Below, one piece after another: positions 24,113 to 33,604 of a DNA stretch of 64,000 nucleotides (within the stretch, counting starts at the first letter, position 1; each line of letters begins with the position of its first letter). The notes below the pieces were generated by a model. The model did not search any database. It was not told where the DNA came from and saw only the letters and a program-made list of their open reading frames with translations. The stretch is from Stakelama pacifica (GTDB taxonomy: Bacteria; Pseudomonadota; Alphaproteobacteria; Sphingomonadales; Sphingomonadaceae): assembly GCF_004361835.1 (NCBI RefSeq), contig NZ_SNWD01000011.1, positions 62,001 to 126,000 on the forward strand, in the 5' to 3' direction. A program made the translations under genes and the position numbers.

Positions 24113-25417
24113 TCAGAAGCTCAACCGGCCGCCCAGCGACAGTACGACTGCGCTTGCGTCGTTCAGCTCGCCGTTCATGCCCACCAGGGTCTGGGCAGGC
24201 GTGCCGACATATGCACCTGCCGGTTTGGTGATCGGCGCATCCTTGAAGCGGATATAATTGGCCGCGACGTCGACCGCGAACGCTTTGGATACCTGAACGC
24301 TGGCGCCGGTTGCGAAATTCCAGCGATCCGAATCCGGCACGCGCGCATCGCGATAATCGTTGCGGATCGGCGTTTCAGCATATTGCACGCCTGCGCGAAG
24401 CGTCAGCTTCGGATCGACCTTGAGGTCGAAGCCGCCAGCATAGCTCCAGCTATTCTTGTAATCTTCAGGGATCGCAGTGTTCACCGGATCGCCGAGCCGG
24501 ATCGCGTCGAACTCGCTCCAGCCATAGCGGATGACCTGCGCGTTCAGCGTCAGATTGTTCGTCGCTGCATAGCGAACGCTGCCGATCGCCTGCCAGGGCG
24601 TCGAATAGGTCGCATGAACATCGGACAGGCTGCGATTCTGCGCCGCCAGCGGGCCGAGCAGGCCGGAGACGTTCAATTCGCCCTTCAGATCATGCTCGAT
24701 CTTCGATTTGTAGCTGAGGCCCACCGTGACCGGCCCGGCATCGGCCTGTGCGCCCGCGCTCCAGCCCACATCCCAGCCGTCGCCGCTCAGCGATTGCAGG
24801 CCATCGGGCAGAGCCGGCGAAAGATTGGGCAGCGCATTGGTCAGCGTCGCTTCGGCATATTCGATATTCGCGGCACCGCCGATACGCAGCCATGGCGTCA
24901 CCGCAAAGGCGATCGAGGGCTGAATGTCATAGGTGCGCAGCCGCGTGCGATCCGCGCTGTAACGGACCCATGCGCCCGAATCGTAATCGGTGGTGAAGCT
25001 GTAGGGCGACGCAAAGGTCAGCCCGACCGCCAGCCGGTCGCCGATCGGCACCGCGACTGATCCCGAAGGCAGCGCACCCGATTCGATCGGGTTGGTGGCA
25101 ACCGGATAGCCGCCCACCGGGGCTGCCGCCTGACCAGGGCGAACGATCGCCGTACCGTTGTTACGAATCTCGCCGTCGGGCAGGATCAGGCTGGCGCTGA
25201 CATTCGCCTGAATGCCGTCAATTCCGGCGATCGATGCCGGGTTCCACCATAGCGAGGAAGAGCCGGTGTCGGCACCTTCACCCGAGAATGCGCGTCCTGC
25301 CGCGCGCGCCGATTGTTCCTGAAGATAAAACGCCTGAGCATTGGCCGATCCGGCGAAGGCGCACAGCGAGGACATCGCCGTGGCAGCGGCGAGCGCGAGC
25401 TTGGAACTGGTTTTCAT
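24113..25417 (-). CDS. Outer-membrane porin of the FadL/OmpP1/TodX family
   Basis: A 434-residue beta-barrel that moves hydrophobic substrates (long-chain fatty acids or aromatic compounds) across the outer membrane. Signal peptide 1-28 with cleavage after ANA, then the N-terminal FadL hatch region (AFYLQEQSARAAGRAFSGEGA, followed by SLWWNPAS). Alternating beta strands run to the C-terminal SLGGRLSF, which ends in Phe as outer-membrane barrels do. ATG 25417 gives a clean signal peptide; an upstream extension to 25468 has a non-signal sequence. The substrate is not predictable from the sequence. Confidence 0.92.
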   Translation of the reverse strand: MKTSSKLALAAATAMSSLCAFAGSANAQAFYLQEQSARAAGRAFSGEGADTGSSSLWWNPASIAGIDGIQANVSASLILPDGEIRNNGTAIVRPGQAAAPVGGYPVATNPIESGALPSGSVAVPIGDRLAVGLTFASPYSFTTDYDSGAWVRYSADRTRLRTYDIQPSIAFAVTPWLRIGGAANIEYAEATLTNALPNLSPALPDGLQSLSGDGWDVGWSAGAQADAGPVTVGLSYKSKIEHDLKGELNVSGLLGPLAAQNRSLSDVHATYSTPWQAIGSVRYAATNNLTLNAQVIRYGWSEFDAIRLGDPVNTAIPEDYKNSWSYAGGFDLKVDPKLTLRAGVQYAETPIRNDYRDARVPDSDRWNFATGASVQVSKAFAVDVAANYIRFKDAPITKPAGAYVGTPAQTLVGMNGELNDASAVVLSLGGRLSF

Positions 25418-25469
25418 GGCATCCTTTTTGTTTTTACTGGCACGCCGGGGCGGCGCGCAATTACCCAAT

Positions 25470-25485
25470 CATACCTCCCGGTATG
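25470..25485. promoter_or_regulatory. Inverted repeat upstream of the FadL gene
   Basis: CATACC (25470-25475) and GGTATG (25480-25485) form a perfect six-base inverted repeat with a four-base spacer, about 53-68 bases upstream of the FadL start. It could be a repressor site or a leader hairpin; no regulator can be assigned. Confidence 0.3.
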
Positions 25486-25560
25486 GAGCCGGGAACCGTT
25501 TACAGGCAGGATTGTTCCCGAATCCACAATTGCGAAAAATGCAATCGTAGATGCGGTATG

Positions 25561-26580
25561 TTACAGCCAGCGCAAGCGGCGAAAGATCAGCAGCTGTACG
25601 GCAAGGACTCCGCCCAGCAAAAACATCGTCTTCCAGAAAGCTTGCGGATCGTTCACGCCCGGAACGCCCCCGACATTGATGCCGAGCAGTCCGGTAACAA
25701 AACTGAGCGGCAGAAAGATCGCGGCGACGATCGACAGCATGTACATGGTGTGGTTCGACCGGTTGGCGGCGCGGTTGTTGATATCGTCCTGCAACACCAG
25801 CACGCTTTCCTTCGAAACGTCGATATCTTCGAGATAGCGTTTGAGCTGATCGATCGTCTCGCGAATGTCGCGGCTGTTCGCTGCGCTCATCCATTCGGGC
25901 GGATCGCGCGCGATCTGCATCAGCGCTTCGTGCTGCGGCGACATATGACGCTTCAGGCCAAGGCAGTTGCGCCGGATCGTGGCGATGACGTCGAGCACAT
26001 CCTCGACCTCGGTATCGTCTTCTTCCTCTTCCAACTCGTCGATCCGCTCGTTCATATCGACGATTGAACCGCCCATCTTCGCCACCAGCTGTTCGACGAT
26101 CTCGGTAACCAGATCGCCCGCGCTGCGCGGCCCGGCGCCGCGTTCGAGCTGGTCGAGAATGTCGCGCGGTGCCTGAAGAATACGGCGGCGAAGCGTAATC
26201 ACCCGGTCGGCGCGCGCCCAGATTTGCAGCGTTATCATGTCCTCAGGTTCGGCGCCCGGATTGAAATTGATGCCGCGCAGCACCGCGATCAGCGAATCCG
26301 CCTCGCGAAAGGCGCGCGGGCGGGTCTGGTTCGATACCAGCGCTTCCACGGTCGCTTCTGAAATGCCGATTTCGTCGCGCAGCCAGTCATCGACGCTCTC
26401 CACCGTCCGGTCGAGATGCATCCAGAGCGTCTCTCCGCCGGTCGGGCACCAGCGCGCGGCCGCATCCCAGTCGATCGCCCGGCTACCGCCGTTTCCATCC
26501 AGAATCCGGGCGAATATCAGTCCCGTATCGGGGTCGGGCAGCAAGGTGGAGGGAAGGGAGTCGGTACCGGGATGATCCAT
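25561..26580 (-). CDS. zntB: CorA-superfamily metal transporter, ZntB-like
   Basis: An inner-membrane pentameric cation channel/transporter subunit of 339 residues. It has a long cytoplasmic alpha/beta domain with an acidic coiled stretch (ERIDELEEEEDDTEVEDV, about 177-194) and two C-terminal transmembrane helices (about 280-302 and 315-332). The loop after the first helix reads GINVGGVPG, the ZntB-type variant of the CorA GMN motif, suggesting zinc (proton-coupled) rather than magnesium transport. ATG 26580 removes a non-conserved upstream extension. It is divergent from the DPP-IV gene. Confidence 0.85.
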   Translation of the reverse strand: MDHPGTDSLPSTLLPDPDTGLIFARILDGNGGSRAIDWDAAARWCPTGGETLWMHLDRTVESVDDWLRDEIGISEATVEALVSNQTRPRAFREADSLIAVLRGINFNPGAEPEDMITLQIWARADRVITLRRRILQAPRDILDQLERGAGPRSAGDLVTEIVEQLVAKMGGSIVDMNERIDELEEEEDDTEVEDVLDVIATIRRNCLGLKRHMSPQHEALMQIARDPPEWMSAANSRDIRETIDQLKRYLEDIDVSKESVLVLQDDINNRAANRSNHTMYMLSIVAAIFLPLSFVTGLLGINVGGVPGVNDPQAFWKTMFLLGGVLAVQLLIFRRLRWL

Positions 26581-26684
26581 GGCCCCATCGTTACGCGCTG
26601 CATGGTGCGGCGGCAATGCGCCCTTTACCTTGGCCACCGGGCCCGCGATACGGACATGCAGGTACATAGGTAGGAGCGAGTGGA

Positions 26685-28913
26685 ATGAAGACCGGCCTGG
26701 CAGGACTGGCGGCGATTGCGGCAATGACGGGAGGAGCGGCCTCAGCGCAGACTCCCGGGAACAGCCCGCCTGACCTCAACCTCGAACGCCTGTTCGCCAG
26801 CCCGAACCTTTCCGGTCAGGTCCCGCGCGGAGTGAAGCTCTCGCCCGACGGCAAGCTGCTGACCGTTCTGCGCAACCGCACCGACGATCGCGAGCGCTAC
26901 GATCTTTGGGCGATGGATACCACGACCGGCAAATGGCGCATGCTGGTCGATTCGAAAAAGCTCGGCACCGGCGCCGAACTCACCGAAGCCGAAAAGATGC
27001 AGCGCGAGCGCGCGCGCATCACTGACCTTAAAGGCATTGTCGCCTATGACTGGGCGCCCGACGGCAAATCGATCCTCGTACCGCTCGACGGCGATCTCTA
27101 TCTCGCAAAGCTCGACGGGTCGGTCCGTCGCCTGACCGAAAGCGAGACGGGCGAGCTGAACCCCGTCATCAGCGCGAAGGGCGGCTATGTCAGCTATGTC
27201 AGCGACCAGAATCTGTGGGTGCAGCCGCTGAAGGGCGGCGAGGCGCGGCAGATCACGTCCGACGGTAAGGGGACGGTGCATTGGGGCGAGGCGGAGTTCG
27301 TCGCGCAGGAGGAAATGGACCGTTCGACCGGCTATTGGTGGTCGCCGACCGATGCGCGTATCGCGGTCGAGCGTTTCGATGAAGCGCCGGTCGGCGTGGT
27401 TGCGCGTGCAGCGATCGGGGCGGAGGGGACGAAAGTCTATGACCAGCGCTATCCCGCCGCTGGCACGCCCAATGTCGATGTTTCGCTATGGGTGATGAAC
27501 CCCGATGGCAGCGACAAGGTGAAGGTCGATCTGGGTAGCGACCGCGATATTTATCTGGCGCGCGTCGACTGGGCTCCCGACGGGAAGACGCTCTACGTTC
27601 AGCGCGAGAACCGCGCGCAGACGCAGCTCGACATGCTGAAGGTCGATCCGGCGACCGGCCGCTCGACCGTGATGTTCAGCGAAAAGGCGGCGGACAAAAG
27701 CTGGATCAACCTTTCCAACACCTATCACTTCATGCGCGACGGCAGCCTGATCTGGTGGTCCGAACGCTCAGGCCATGGCCATCTGTATCGGTTCAGCGAC
27801 GGCAAATGGACTCAGCTCACCCATGGCGACTGGGACGTTGCCGGGCTCGCCGGGGTGGATGAGAAAAATGGGCGGATCTATTTCCTCGCCAATAAGGACG
27901 GGGTGCTCGAACGGCATCTCTATGCGCTCAACCTGTCCGACCCGTCCGATATTACCCGGCTAACCGAAACCGGCTGGTGGAACAGTGCCTCGATGGACGG
28001 CGACGCCAGCCGCGCGATCATCAGCCGCTCGAACCGCGATCAGCCGACCCAGGTCTATCTCGCCGATGCGACCGGAAAGCGGATCGAATGGATCAGCCGG
28101 AATGACGTGAAAGACCCCGATCATCCCTATCACCCCTATCTGCCCAGCCATCGTGAAACCAAATTCGGCACGATCACAGGGCCGGGCGGTCAGGTGCTCC
28201 ACTGGGAGATGATCACGCCGAAGCTCGAGCCGGGCAAGAAATATCCGGTCTGGTTCCAGCATTATGGCGGCCCGCATTCACAGACGGTCAGCCGCGCATG
28301 GGGCGGGCCGATGGAGCAATATATTGTCGATAAGGGCTATGTGTTCTTCCAGATCGACAATCGCGGCTCGGCCAATCGCGGCACTGCGTTCGAAGATGCG
28401 ATCTGGCACGCGATGGGCAGCGCCGAGGTGGCGGATCAGAAAGCGGGCGCCGACTATCTCAAAACCCTCGATTTCATCGATCCTGACCGCATCGGAACCT
28501 ATGGCTGGTCCTATGGCGGCTATATGACGCTCAAGATGCTGGAGGCCGATCCGGGGCTGTACGCGGCGGGCGTGTCGGGTGCGCCGGTGACCAAATGGGA
28601 ATTTTACGATACCCATTATACCGAACGCTATATGGGCGATCCGAACAAGGACCCGCAAAATTATGCCAAGGCGGACGCGGTCGAGGATGCGACGAAGATT
28701 TCGGACCCGCTGCTGCTGATCCACGGCATGGCCGATGACAATGTGGTGTTCGAAAATTCGACTCTGCTCGCTGCCAGGATGCAGGCAGCGGATGTGCCGT
28801 TCGAAATGATGTTCTATCCCGGCAAGACGCATACGGCGGGAAGCAACATCCATGTATGGACGACGATCTTCAATTTCTTCGACCGCACGGTGAAGGACCG
28901 TCCGGAACAATAA
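26685..28913 (+). CDS. Exported dipeptidyl peptidase IV family serine peptidase (S9)
   Basis: Removes X-Pro or X-Ala dipeptides from peptide N-termini, probably in the periplasm. The 742-residue protein has a signal peptide (1-21), a DPP-IV N-terminal beta-propeller (about 50-490) with the VAQEEMDRSTGYWWSP segment that supplies the N-terminus-binding glutamates, and an alpha/beta-hydrolase domain (about 500-740). The triad is S609 (GWSYGGYM), D684 (HGMADDN) and H716 (GKTHTAG); the 32-residue Asp-His spacing equals that of human DPP-IV. It is transcribed divergently from zntB. Confidence 0.93.
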   Translation: MKTGLAGLAAIAAMTGGAASAQTPGNSPPDLNLERLFASPNLSGQVPRGVKLSPDGKLLTVLRNRTDDRERYDLWAMDTTTGKWRMLVDSKKLGTGAELTEAEKMQRERARITDLKGIVAYDWAPDGKSILVPLDGDLYLAKLDGSVRRLTESETGELNPVISAKGGYVSYVSDQNLWVQPLKGGEARQITSDGKGTVHWGEAEFVAQEEMDRSTGYWWSPTDARIAVERFDEAPVGVVARAAIGAEGTKVYDQRYPAAGTPNVDVSLWVMNPDGSDKVKVDLGSDRDIYLARVDWAPDGKTLYVQRENRAQTQLDMLKVDPATGRSTVMFSEKAADKSWINLSNTYHFMRDGSLIWWSERSGHGHLYRFSDGKWTQLTHGDWDVAGLAGVDEKNGRIYFLANKDGVLERHLYALNLSDPSDITRLTETGWWNSASMDGDASRAIISRSNRDQPTQVYLADATGKRIEWISRNDVKDPDHPYHPYLPSHRETKFGTITGPGGQVLHWEMITPKLEPGKKYPVWFQHYGGPHSQTVSRAWGGPMEQYIVDKGYVFFQIDNRGSANRGTAFEDAIWHAMGSAEVADQKAGADYLKTLDFIDPDRIGTYGWSYGGYMTLKMLEADPGLYAAGVSGAPVTKWEFYDTHYTERYMGDPNKDPQNYAKADAVEDATKISDPLLLIHGMADDNVVFENSTLLAARMQAADVPFEMMFYPGKTHTAGSNIHVWTTIFNFFDRTVKDRPEQ

Positions 28914-28974
28914 GCAATCCGCGCGCGTACCGGTCGCGCGCTGACATACGCAGCAAGAGAAGGGGCGGCACGGC

Positions 28975-30645
28975 ATGGAGGATCGGCAGGCAGGGGGGAG
29001 CGCCATTCCCGCGTCCCCCTTTGGCGTGCCGATCTATCGCATGATCTGGGGCGCCAACCTTCTCTCCAACTTCGGCACGCTGATTCAGTCGATCGGCGCG
29101 TCATGGATGATGGTATCGCTGTCGGGGTCGGCGACTCTGGTGGCGCTGGTTCAGGCATCGACGACGCTGCCGGTCATGATGCTCGCGCTGGTCAGCGGCG
29201 CGGTTGCCGATAATTTCGACCGGCGCAAGATCATGCTCGCCGCGCAAACCCTGATGCTCTGCGCGGCAAGCGCGCTCGCCATTTGCGGGCTGCTGGGCGT
29301 GCTCACCCCGTGGATGCTGCTTGCCTTCACCTTTCTGATCGGCTGCGGCACCGCGCTTAACGGCCCGGCATGGCAAGCTTCGGTGGGGGAGATGGTGCCC
29401 AAACCGCTGCTATCGAGCGCGATCGCCTATAACAGCATGTCGTTCAACATCGCGCGCAGCGTCGGCCCGGCGCTGGGCGGTGTGATCGTCGCGGCGGCGG
29501 GTGCAGCGAGTGCGTTTCTGGTCAATGCGCTGAGCTATGTCGGGCTGATCGCGGTGCTGCTCGGCTGGAAGCGCGAGGTGCCGGAAAATCACCTGCCGCG
29601 CGAGCGGCTGGGCAGCGCGGTGGGGGCAGGGGTGCGCTATGTCCTGATGTCGCCCGCGCTCAAGACGATCATGGTGCGCGCTGGCGTGTTCGGGCTGTTC
29701 TCCTCGGCCATATCGTCGCTGATGCCGCTGGTCGCGCGCGATCTGGTCAAAGGCGGCCCGCTGACTTATGGCCTGCTGCTCGGCGCTTTCGGGCTGGGAG
29801 CCGTTGCGGCTGCGGTCAATATTTCGCGTATTCGCACGAATTTTTCGACCGAACTGATCGTGCGTTCGGCGTCGCTTGCCTTTTTGATCGGGGCAGTGGG
29901 CGCGGGGCTCAGCCGCAGCATTTTGCTCACCATGCCCGCGCTCGCACTGGCAGGCGGCGGCTGGGTGCTGGCGCTCTCCACCTTCAACGCCTCGATCCAG
30001 CTCGGTTCGCCGCGCTGGGTCGTGGCGCGCGCAGTGTCGCTGTATCAGCTCGTGACGTTCGGCGGGATGGCCGCGGGGAGCTGGCTGTTCGGCTCGCTGG
30101 CCGATGCGCGCGGCGTCAGCGCCGCACTCATCATTGCCGGGCTGCTGCAACTGATCGTGTTCGCCATCGGCCTGCTTCGCCGCCTGCCCGATATGGGCGG
30201 CGACAATCTCGACCCGCTCAATCGCTGGCGCGAACCCGAAACAAGCGTGCCGGTGGAGGCGCGCAGCGGGCCGGTCGTCATCACGATCGAATATCGCGTG
30301 CCCCGCGAAAACTGGCAGGCGTTCATGGACGTCATGGCCGAACGCCGCCGCATCCGTATTCGCGACGGCGCGCGCCGCTGGCGCCTGTTGCAGGACCTGA
30401 ATGACGAGACGCTGTGGATCGAACGCTATCAGGCACCGACCTGGCTCGATTATGTCCGCTATAACGAGCGGCGCACCCATGCCGATATTGCCAATAGCGA
30501 GGCGCTGCACGCGCTTCATGTCGAGGACGAAGCGCCGGTCGTCCGGCGCAAGATCGAACGCCATCCCGGATCGCCCTATCCCGGCACGATGGACCCGGCG
30601 GACGAAGTCACGCCGTCGATGATTGACCCCGCCCGCTATACCTGA
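28975..30645 (+). CDS. MFS transporter (MFS_3/EntS-like) with a C-terminal soluble domain
   Basis: A 556-residue protein. Residues about 15-410 contain 11-12 membrane helices with MFS signatures (GALADNFDRRKIMLAA-like VADNFDRRKIM after helix 2; LNGPAWQASVGEMVP). Residues about 430-515 form a soluble domain of ferredoxin-like/monooxygenase-like pattern (VVITIEYRVPRENWQAFM, then LWIERYQAPTWLDYVR). This combination is usual for the MFS_3 family of exporters. The substrate is unknown. It starts 61 bases after the DPP-IV gene and may be co-transcribed with it. Confidence 0.87.
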   Translation: MEDRQAGGSAIPASPFGVPIYRMIWGANLLSNFGTLIQSIGASWMMVSLSGSATLVALVQASTTLPVMMLALVSGAVADNFDRRKIMLAAQTLMLCAASALAICGLLGVLTPWMLLAFTFLIGCGTALNGPAWQASVGEMVPKPLLSSAIAYNSMSFNIARSVGPALGGVIVAAAGAASAFLVNALSYVGLIAVLLGWKREVPENHLPRERLGSAVGAGVRYVLMSPALKTIMVRAGVFGLFSSAISSLMPLVARDLVKGGPLTYGLLLGAFGLGAVAAAVNISRIRTNFSTELIVRSASLAFLIGAVGAGLSRSILLTMPALALAGGGWVLALSTFNASIQLGSPRWVVARAVSLYQLVTFGGMAAGSWLFGSLADARGVSAALIIAGLLQLIVFAIGLLRRLPDMGGDNLDPLNRWREPETSVPVEARSGPVVITIEYRVPRENWQAFMDVMAERRRIRIRDGARRWRLLQDLNDETLWIERYQAPTWLDYVRYNERRTHADIANSEALHALHVEDEAPVVRRKIERHPGSPYPGTMDPADEVTPSMIDPARYT

Positions 30646-30809
30646 TCCCGATCCATGCCTTGCGGATCGGGGGCGAAATCGCCACCTCTATGCTTCCGCA
30701 CCGCACGGTATGAATCGTGCGCCTTTACCGCCCCAAACGCATTTTTGTTGGCATGTGCGCACGCTTCGCGATAGGCGACGCCGCGCAACTAGAAAGGACA
30801 ACACCGACC

Positions 30810-31838
30810 ATGGGTTATCGGGTCGCCGTCGCCGGAGCCACAGGCAATGTGGGCCGCGAAATGCTGAACATCCTTGCCGAGCGGGAATTCCCGGCCGACG
30901 AAATCGTCGCGCTGGCTTCCTCGCGCTCGATCGGCACGGAAATCGAATATGGCGAGACGGGCCGAAAACTTAAGGTCAAGAATATCGAGCATTTCGACCC
31001 CGCCGGGTTCGATATCGCGCTGTTCGCGATCGGATCGGAAGCGACGAAGGTCTATGCGCCGAAATTCGCCGCTGCCGGCTGCACGGTGATCGACAATTCG
31101 TCGCTCTATCGCATGGACCCGGACGTTCCGCTGATCGTGCCCGAGGTGAACCCGGAAGCCATCGACGGGTACCGCGCGAAGAATATCATCGCCAACCCCA
31201 ATTGCTCGACCGCGCAGATGGTCGTCGCGCTGAAGCCGCTGCACGATGCAGCGACGATCAAGCGCGTTGTCGTCTCCACCTATCAGTCGGTGTCGGGCGC
31301 GGGCAAAAGCGGCATGGACGAACTGTTCGAACAGAGCCGCAATATCTTTGTCGGCGATTCGAACGAGCCGGTGAAGTTTACCAAGCAGATCGCCTTCAAC
31401 GTCATCCCGCATATCGACGTCTTCCTCGAAGACGGCTCGACCAAGGAAGAGTGGAAGATGGTCGTCGAGACCAAGAAGATCATGGACCCGAAGGTGAAGG
31501 TGAACGCCACCTGCGTCCGCGTGCCGGTGTTCGTCGGCCACGCCGAATCGATCAATGTCGAGTTCGAAAACGAACTTTCGGCAGAGGAAGCGCAGAATAT
31601 CCTGCGTGAAGCCCCCGGCATCATGCTGGTCGATAAGCGTGAAGATGGCGGCTATGTCACGCCGGTCGAATGCGTTGGCGAATATGCAACATTCGTCAGC
31701 CGCGTTCGTGACGATCCGACCGTCGATAACGGCATCGCGCTTTGGTGCGTCAGCGACAATCTGCGTAAAGGTGCCGCATTGAACGCCGTGCAGATCGCTG
31801 AACTGCTCGGCCGCCGACACCTGCAAAAGGCGGATTGA
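30810..31838 (+). CDS. asd: Aspartate-semialdehyde dehydrogenase
   Basis: Reduces aspartyl phosphate to aspartate semialdehyde with NADPH, for lysine/diaminopimelate, threonine and methionine. The 342-residue protein has the NADP loop GATGNVGREML (9-19), catalytic C132 in NPNCSTAQM, the SGAGKSGMDEL segment and the conserved RVPVFVGHAE histidine. ATG 30810 gives the family N-terminus MGYRVAVAGATG; the open upstream frame is not conserved. An AGAAAGG lies about 20 bases upstream. Confidence 0.97.
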   Translation: MGYRVAVAGATGNVGREMLNILAEREFPADEIVALASSRSIGTEIEYGETGRKLKVKNIEHFDPAGFDIALFAIGSEATKVYAPKFAAAGCTVIDNSSLYRMDPDVPLIVPEVNPEAIDGYRAKNIIANPNCSTAQMVVALKPLHDAATIKRVVVSTYQSVSGAGKSGMDELFEQSRNIFVGDSNEPVKFTKQIAFNVIPHIDVFLEDGSTKEEWKMVVETKKIMDPKVKVNATCVRVPVFVGHAESINVEFENELSAEEAQNILREAPGIMLVDKREDGGYVTPVECVGEYATFVSRVRDDPTVDNGIALWCVSDNLRKGAALNAVQIAELLGRRHLQKAD

Positions 31839-31899
31839 GCATATTGGGAGCGGCGCGGCTCATGGGCACGCGCCGCTTCGCTGGAATTGAGGATAGTAC

Positions 31900-32661
31900 G
31901 TGGCTGAGACGAGCATCGAACCGCAATTTTTCGACAGTTTCGATGGGACGCGCCTTGCTTGGCGCGAGATGGGGCAGGGGCGCGACCTGCTGCTCATCCA
32001 CGGCTATTTCTCGAATGCCGAGGTGAACTGGATTCGCTATGGCCATGCCGAGCGGATTGCGGCGAAGGGCTTTCGGGTCATCATGCCTGACCTGCGCGCG
32101 CATGGCGACAGCGCCAAACCGCATGACGCGGCAAGCTATCCCCCCGATGTGCTGATGCACGACCAGTTCGCGCTGATCGCGCATCTCGGCCTTGGCGAAT
32201 ACGACCTTGCAGGCTATTCGCTCGGCGCGCGCACCTCGGCGCGGATGATGGCGAATGGTGCCAATCCGCGCCGCATCGTGTTCGCCGGAATGGGCCTGTC
32301 GGGCATGACCGATACCGCAGGTCGCGGCGAGCATTTCCGCCATGTCCTGAACAATCTCGGCACGTTCGAACGCGGATCGCCCGGCTTCATGACCGAAGCG
32401 TTTCTGAAAACCACCAAGGGCGATCCCAAGGCGCTGATCCGCATCCTCGACACGTTCGTCGATACCCCCCGCGCCACGCTCGCCGCGATCCAGCAGCCGG
32501 TACTCGCCCTGACGGGTGAGGATGACGACGATAACGGCTCGTCCGCTGACCTCGCCGACCTGATCCCGAACGGTCGCCTTGCGGTCATCCCCGGCAACCA
32601 TATGAGCGCGGTGACCAAGCGAGAAATGGGCGAGGAGGTTGCGGCGTTTCTGAGCGAGTAA
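31900..32661 (+). CDS. Alpha/beta-fold hydrolase
   Basis: A 253-residue cytoplasmic hydrolase with oxyanion HGYF (34-37), nucleophile S107 in AGYSLGA, acidic residues at 208-211 (GEDDDD) and H234 (PGNHMSAV). The PDLRAHGDSAKP segment is typical of esterase/epoxide-hydrolase-like enzymes. The GTG start at 31900 has GAGG about 9 bases upstream. The substrate is unknown. It follows asd by 61 bases, with a GC-rich inverted repeat (about 31850-31881) between them. Confidence 0.85.
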   Translation: MAETSIEPQFFDSFDGTRLAWREMGQGRDLLLIHGYFSNAEVNWIRYGHAERIAAKGFRVIMPDLRAHGDSAKPHDAASYPPDVLMHDQFALIAHLGLGEYDLAGYSLGARTSARMMANGANPRRIVFAGMGLSGMTDTAGRGEHFRHVLNNLGTFERGSPGFMTEAFLKTTKGDPKALIRILDTFVDTPRATLAAIQQPVLALTGEDDDDNGSSADLADLIPNGRLAVIPGNHMSAVTKREMGEEVAAFLSE

Positions 32662-32767
32662 AGGAGGCTATTGTGGGCTGCAGAATAGCTTCGAGGGAAG
32701 TAAACCCCGATATGGCAGATTTTGGGTGGGAAGCGGTCAGGTGGCTTTTGACCGATCGAATGTGAGA

Positions 32768-32798
32768 AGCGGTCGTCCAAACCAGGTGAACGACCGCT
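32768..32798 (-). terminator. Probable terminator hairpin after the VOC gene
   Basis: AGCGGTCGT (32768-32776) and ACGACCGCT (32790-32798) form a perfect nine-pair stem with a 13-base loop, seven bases beyond the stop of the minus-strand VOC gene. A weak T-rich run follows on that strand. The flanking 32727-32760 contains related AGCGGTCA/TGACCG pieces. Confidence 0.55.
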
Positions 32799-32805
32799 CC
32801 GAACT

Positions 32806-33339
32806 TTAACTGTGCTTCTGGCAAAAGCGAATGCGATTTCCGAAAGGGTCGTGCACTTCCATTTGCTGGCCCCAAGGCTGGCGAACGACGCCTGGCCGCC
32901 CATATCCGTATTGCTTCGAGATCAATTCGGCATGAAACAGCTTAATCCCCTTCATCCACACGAATGCGGTTGAGCCGGGGCTGGCGTCGCCATGGTGCTC
33001 GGACAGATGGAGTTCCAATCCTGCTCGCTCGACGCCCATGTAAAGCGGCATGCGCGGTTCGAAACGATGCTCCATCGTCACCACGAAGCCTAGGAAATCG
33101 CAATAAAATTCCCGAGCTTTCGCGACATCGAAAATCCTCAGGATTGGTATCGTTTGTCGAAACGACATGCTCCCCGTCGTCGATGGCGAAAGCGTTGCAG
33201 CGGCCGTATTCCAGTCGCGATGCCCGAGTTCGGCTGCGATCAGTTCGAGACTGAGAGCATGAGGTATCTCGATCTCGCGCGCCGCCAGCGCCGAGCGCAG
33301 ACGTTTCGCCATTACCTTGGCTTGATCAATCGTAGGCAT
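32806..33339 (-). CDS. Glyoxalase-superfamily (VOC) protein with an N-terminal helical domain
   Basis: A 177-residue protein. Residues 1-50 form a helical domain (TIDQAKVMAKRLRSALAA, then ELIAAELGHRDWNTAAATL) found in a subset of glyoxalase-related proteins. Residues about 60-177 form a VOC/bleomycin-resistance-like fold (ILRIFDVAKAREFYCDFLGF, HRFEPRMPLYMGV, LELHLSEHHGD, EVHDPFGNRIRF). The HLSEHHGD and VHDPFGN segments suggest metal or ligand binding, but substrate or drug cannot be inferred. Base composition and codon use look less GC-rich than in the neighbours, and the flanks hold degenerate sequence, so local acquisition is possible. Confidence 0.8.
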   Translation of the reverse strand: MPTIDQAKVMAKRLRSALAAREIEIPHALSLELIAAELGHRDWNTAAATLSPSTTGSMSFRQTIPILRIFDVAKAREFYCDFLGFVVTMEHRFEPRMPLYMGVERAGLELHLSEHHGDASPGSTAFVWMKGIKLFHAELISKQYGYGRPGVVRQPWGQQMEVHDPFGNRIRFCQKHS

Positions 33340-33604
33340 GATAGTTCCTCGCGCCGACGACAGCACATCGGATGCTCGCGTTACCGATCCATCGCCGGGC
33401 GGACTATCCGGTGAAGATCAAGTCTCGATGCCTTCACCATGCCCAAGGGCGCGAGCGGCCGGCGGCATCAGCCAACACGATGCTGCCCGGAATAGGTCGT
33501 CGTTGTCAATCTGAAGGTGGCAGCTTTCGGCTTGCGCTCACGAATGTTCTGACGGCCGCAGTTGGGGCACTTCCTGCCATTCAGTCGGCGCGCGCCTCAA
33601 CCCC
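33340..33604. other. Gap with no complete gene; possible decayed zinc-ribbon fragment
   Basis: No complete gene is apparent. On the minus strand an open frame from about 33594 to 33468 encodes RKCPNCGRQNIRERK, a zinc-ribbon-like CxxC segment, and ends at TGA (33468-33470), but it has no normal start codon and no second CxxC. It may be a remnant. The rest shows nothing recognisable. Confidence 0.35.

Noticed and set aside
33468..33594. Small zinc-ribbon gene (CPNCG motif, minus strand)
   Set aside because: There is no ATG, GTG or TTG start after the preceding stop and only one CxxC pair, so it is at most a remnant.
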